Assembly: GCA_023432985.1 (NCBI GenBank)
Contig: JAEZEQ010000051.1
Coordinates: 1-26,479, forward strand
Direction: 5' to 3'
DNA length: 26,479 bases
Source: Bacteroidota bacterium
Lineage (GTDB): Bacteria > Bacteroidota > Bacteroidia > CAIKAF01
This document shows positions 24,585 through 26,479 of the stretch, one piece after another. The position numbers and the translations under genes are program-made. Below the pieces are notes generated by a model. The model had not been told where the DNA came from and did no database searches. It was given only the letters and a program-made list of their open reading frames with translations. How positions within the stretch are numbered: position 1 is the stretch's first letter; each line of letters starts with the position of its first letter.

Positions 24585-25563
24585 ACTAAGAGCCGCAATA
24601 ACGGGCGTACACGGTTACGTTCCCCCTCATGTCGTTAGCAATGAGGAATTATCTCGTATGGTCGATACCAACGACGAATGGATTACTTCTCGCACCGGAA
24701 TTAAAGAACGTAGATTTTTAAAAGATAATAAAGGTGCTTCCTTTATGGCTGCTGAAGCTGTTAAAGGATTGCTCGAAAAAACGAATACCAAGCCCGAAGA
24801 GGTCGACCTCCTCATCGTGGGTACCATTACCGCCGATTATACTTTCCCCTCTGCAGCAAACCTCGTAGCCAGTATGCTGGGTATGAAGAATGCATGGAAT
24901 TATGATATCAATGCCGCTTGCTCCGGCTTTATTTATTCGCTGGTTACTGCCGCCCAATTTATCGAAACCGGACGCTATAAAAAGGTTGTGGTTGTGGGTG
25001 TCGATAAGATGAATTCTATTATCAATTACGCCGACCGATCTACTTGCGTTATCTTCGGCGATGGTGGTGGTGCAGTGCTACTCGAACCTTCTTTGAGCGG
25101 AAATGGAATTATTGACTTCGAAATGAAAAGTGATGGCGACGGATGTCGTTACCTGTACCAAGAAGCCGGAGGATCTTTAAACCCTGCTACTGTGCGTACT
25201 GCTTTGGCCGAACAACATTTCGTGCACCAAGAAGGACAAGCTGTATTTAAATTTGCCGTGGTAAATATGGCCGAAATTTCGTATCAGGTTATGACCCGAA
25301 ACGGATTGACCGGAGACGATATTCATTGGCTCGCCGCTCATCAGGCTAATAAGCGTATCATCGAAGCTACAGCCAACAGGCTTAGCCTCCCACCCGAAAA
25401 AATTATGCTTAATATCCATAAATACGGCAATACTACCGCGGGTACTATTCCACTCCTTTTATGGGATTATGAACATCAGCTCAAACCCGGCGATAATATC
25501 ATTGTTTCTGCCTTCGGAGGCGGATTCACATGGGGTTCTATTTACCTGAAATGGGGTAAATAA
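24574..25563 (+). CDS. fabH: 3-oxoacyl-[acyl-carrier-protein] synthase III
   Basis: Starts fatty acid chains by condensing an acyl-CoA with malonyl-ACP. In 329 residues the catalytic triad is complete: Cys116 (in NAACSGF), His256 (in AAHQANKR) and Asn286 (in YGNTTAGTIP). DTNDEWITSRTGIKERR near 31-47 is the CoA-binding signature. It ends the yceD-rpmF-plsX-fabH unit, with its start inside the plsX gene. No clear terminator follows. Confidence 0.97.
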   Translation: MSNKLRAAITGVHGYVPPHVVSNEELSRMVDTNDEWITSRTGIKERRFLKDNKGASFMAAEAVKGLLEKTNTKPEEVDLLIVGTITADYTFPSAANLVASMLGMKNAWNYDINAACSGFIYSLVTAAQFIETGRYKKVVVVGVDKMNSIINYADRSTCVIFGDGGGAVLLEPSLSGNGIIDFEMKSDGDGCRYLYQEAGGSLNPATVRTALAEQHFVHQEGQAVFKFAVVNMAEISYQVMTRNGLTGDDIHWLAAHQANKRIIEATANRLSLPPEKIMLNIHKYGNTTAGTIPLLLWDYEHQLKPGDNIIVSAFGGGFTWGSIYLKWGK

Positions 25564-25648
25564 TCTAAAAATTATTCTTCAGCCCATTTTGTTTTTGAGT
25601 TCATAATACCGAACAGCGTATCTATTGTAAAAAATCAGGGAAAATCCC

Positions 25649-25776
25649 TCTGCGTCCTTTGCGTTCTCCCATTGCGTGAACCCATCACCCTTTGCATCCT
25701 TTGCGTTCTCCCTTTGCGCGAACCCATCACCCCTTTGCGTTCTTTGCGTCTCCCTCTTTGCGTGAACCATCACCCC
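25649..25776. repeat. Three-unit 42-43 bp tandem repeat
   Basis: Units at 25649-25690, 25691-25733 and 25734-25776 share TTTGCGTTCT, CCCTTTGCGTGAAC and CATCACCC with a few differences. The pattern belongs to a class of TTTGCGTCCTTTGCGTT-like repeats common in bacterial intergenic DNA. The open frame it creates on the minus strand is an artefact. The rest of the 319-base gap 25564-25882 shows no gene. Confidence 0.8.
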
Positions 25777-25891
25777 TCTGCTATAAGTACTTACCTCGAA
25801 ATTTAAGCCACCCAAACTTGACTTTTACATTTTTTTAACGTAGCTTGCGTATTGTTAGAAATAAATAAAACCAATTTTTATTATGAAAACC

Positions 25892-25936
25892 AAGGCAAGG
25901 CAAGGAAAGGAAAACCAAGGCAAGGCAAGACAAGAC
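25892..25936 (+). repeat. Nine-unit pentamer tract after a start codon
   Basis: Directly after ATG AAA ACC (25883-25891) come nine five-base units of the type AAGGC: AAGGC x2, AAGGA x2, AAACC, AAGGC x2, AAGAC x2. With nine units the ATG frame ends at a TAG (25946-25948). With eight (or eleven) it would run into the signal peptide and gene downstream. A 19-base exact repeat (25886-25904 and 25911-25929) lies within the tract. Confidence 0.8.
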
Positions 25937-25953
25937 TTAAACGCTTAGGCTTT

Positions 25954-26406
25954 ATGCTTGTGCTTATGCTTTTAATATGGCCTTTGAGTTTTGCACAGCA
26001 AGTTATGCATGAGTGTGGGACAGAGCTATCAGACGACTTAAATATTTTAAAAAGTCAAAATTGCAATATGTCCCAAAATGCATGGAATTTAATGTACAAA
26101 CTTCCTCAAAGATATATTCCCAATGCTAACAATTTGGATATTGGAATAAAAACAATTCCTATTAATTTGGTTGTATTTGGTGAGGATGATTCCACTGGTT
26201 TTCCTATATCTCAAGCTTCATTTTCATTAGACTCAGCTTTGTTTTCTTCTTGGTTAAATCAGGCTTTTGTTGTTAAATCGAATATTTTCCTGAGTCCACA
26301 AAGTACCACAATTATCCCTTTAAGCGGATTAAAATCAGGAATATACATCCTAAAATGCAGCGATGAAAAAGGGAATGTGCAAACGCATAAAATCATCAAA
26401 AACTAA
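25954..26406 (+). CDS. Exported protein behind a pentamer tract; possible T9SS-type C-terminus
   Basis: Minimal form of 150 residues from ATG 25954; the frame is also open upstream through the pentamer tract to a TTG at 25852. The sequence LGFMLVLMLLIWPLSFAQQ is a signal-peptide core, but the basic N-region it needs (RLKR) lies before ATG 25954. The natural start is therefore probably ATG 25883, out of frame by one pentamer. The mature part begins HECGTELSDD and has IPINLVVFGEDDSTGF, somewhat like the pre-domain of M43-type secreted proteases, without any HExxH site. The end SGLKSGIYILKCSDEKG then HKIIKN resembles a T9SS sorting domain end. Base composition is AT-rich. Function unknown; possibly a shortened relic. 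Confidence 0.6.
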   Translation: MLVLMLLIWPLSFAQQVMHECGTELSDDLNILKSQNCNMSQNAWNLMYKLPQRYIPNANNLDIGIKTIPINLVVFGEDDSTGFPISQASFSLDSALFSSWLNQAFVVKSNIFLSPQSTTIIPLSGLKSGIYILKCSDEKGNVQTHKIIKN

Positions 26407-26411
26407 GAATT

Positions 26412-26479
26412 ATGAAAAATATATACTGTATACTTATTACATTTTTATTTGGAATGCAAGTCCAAGCACAAAGCTTCCC
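26412..26479 (+). CDS. N-terminus of an exported protein (partial)
   Basis: ATG 26412 opens a frame running off the window. The 22 visible residues, MKNIYCILITFLFGMQVQAQ then SFP, are a typical Sec signal peptide with a cleavage site near QAQ. It starts five bases after the previous stop, so both are likely in one operon. The function lies outside the window. Confidence 0.7.
   Translation, partial: MKNIYCILITFLFGMQVQAQSF

Noticed and set aside
25649..25776. CRISPR array
   Set aside because: The units are tandem copies with no unique spacers between them, and no cas genes are present.
25579..25815. Minus-strand open frame of 78 codons in the tandem repeat
   Set aside because: Its residues (repeated NAKDAKGDGF-like units) are just the translation of the DNA repeat; no promoter, and such frames are a known annotation artefact.

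Overview
The window looks like a chromosomal segment of a member of the Bacteroidota. Three things point there. Genes are preceded by TAnnTTTG-type -7 promoter elements with weak Shine-Dalgarno signals. Two proteins, and perhaps a third, end in type A type IX secretion sorting domains (an NP start and a GxY...KxxK-like end). The ribosomal protein L32 is of the cysteine-poor Bacteroidota kind. No rRNA, tRNA, CRISPR array or complete transposase was seen. Genus cannot be told from this stretch.

Layout. 1-283: 3' end of a T9SS-secreted protein with a strong terminator. 468-5393: sucC, an M48 lipoprotein peptidase and uvrA. 5415-8911: a DUF2079 membrane protein and comEC, the DNA-uptake channel, whose reading frame is broken at a run of nine A. 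8998-10686: a T9SS-secreted propeller protein and a hotdog thioesterase. 10692-13920: a DUF4159 protein (-), an EamA transporter (+), a small membrane protein and alanine dehydrogenase (both -).

14173-21702 is an accessory region, visibly more AT-rich than its surroundings, lying inside what looks like one small lipoprotein gene between ald and tsaE. It has two parts. The left part (14339-16262) has the anatomy of an integron gene cassette. It starts at a GTTGGCGGT core, carries a polysaccharide deacetylase and a formyltransferase coupled by an ATGA overlap, and ends in an attC-like imperfect inverted repeat whose R''-like box is the exact 9-nt complement of the cassette start. The right part is a type III restriction-modification operon on the minus strand (XRE regulator, Mod, Res). 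A fourth gene, coupled by TAATG and resembling the N-terminus of DUF4917 proteins, is cut off at the attC-like crossover point. The right edge holds a large hairpin flanked by GTGCGGTKGG direct repeats. No integron integrase is present in the window.

21707-25563 returns to core genes: tsaE, a coiled-coil lipoprotein, then the conserved yceD(DUF177)-rpmF-plsX-fabH cluster, which joins ribosomal protein L32 to the start of fatty acid synthesis. 25564-26479 is accessory again: a three-unit 42-43 bp tandem repeat, a gene whose start codon is followed by nine pentamers that put it out of frame (a possible phase-variable switch), and the first codons of another exported protein.

The observations most worth following are the integrase-less cassette and its matching ends, the gene fragment cut at the crossover site, the pentamer tract after the ATG at 25883, the A9 frame break in comEC, and the UGA that replaces the lipobox cysteine at 14221.
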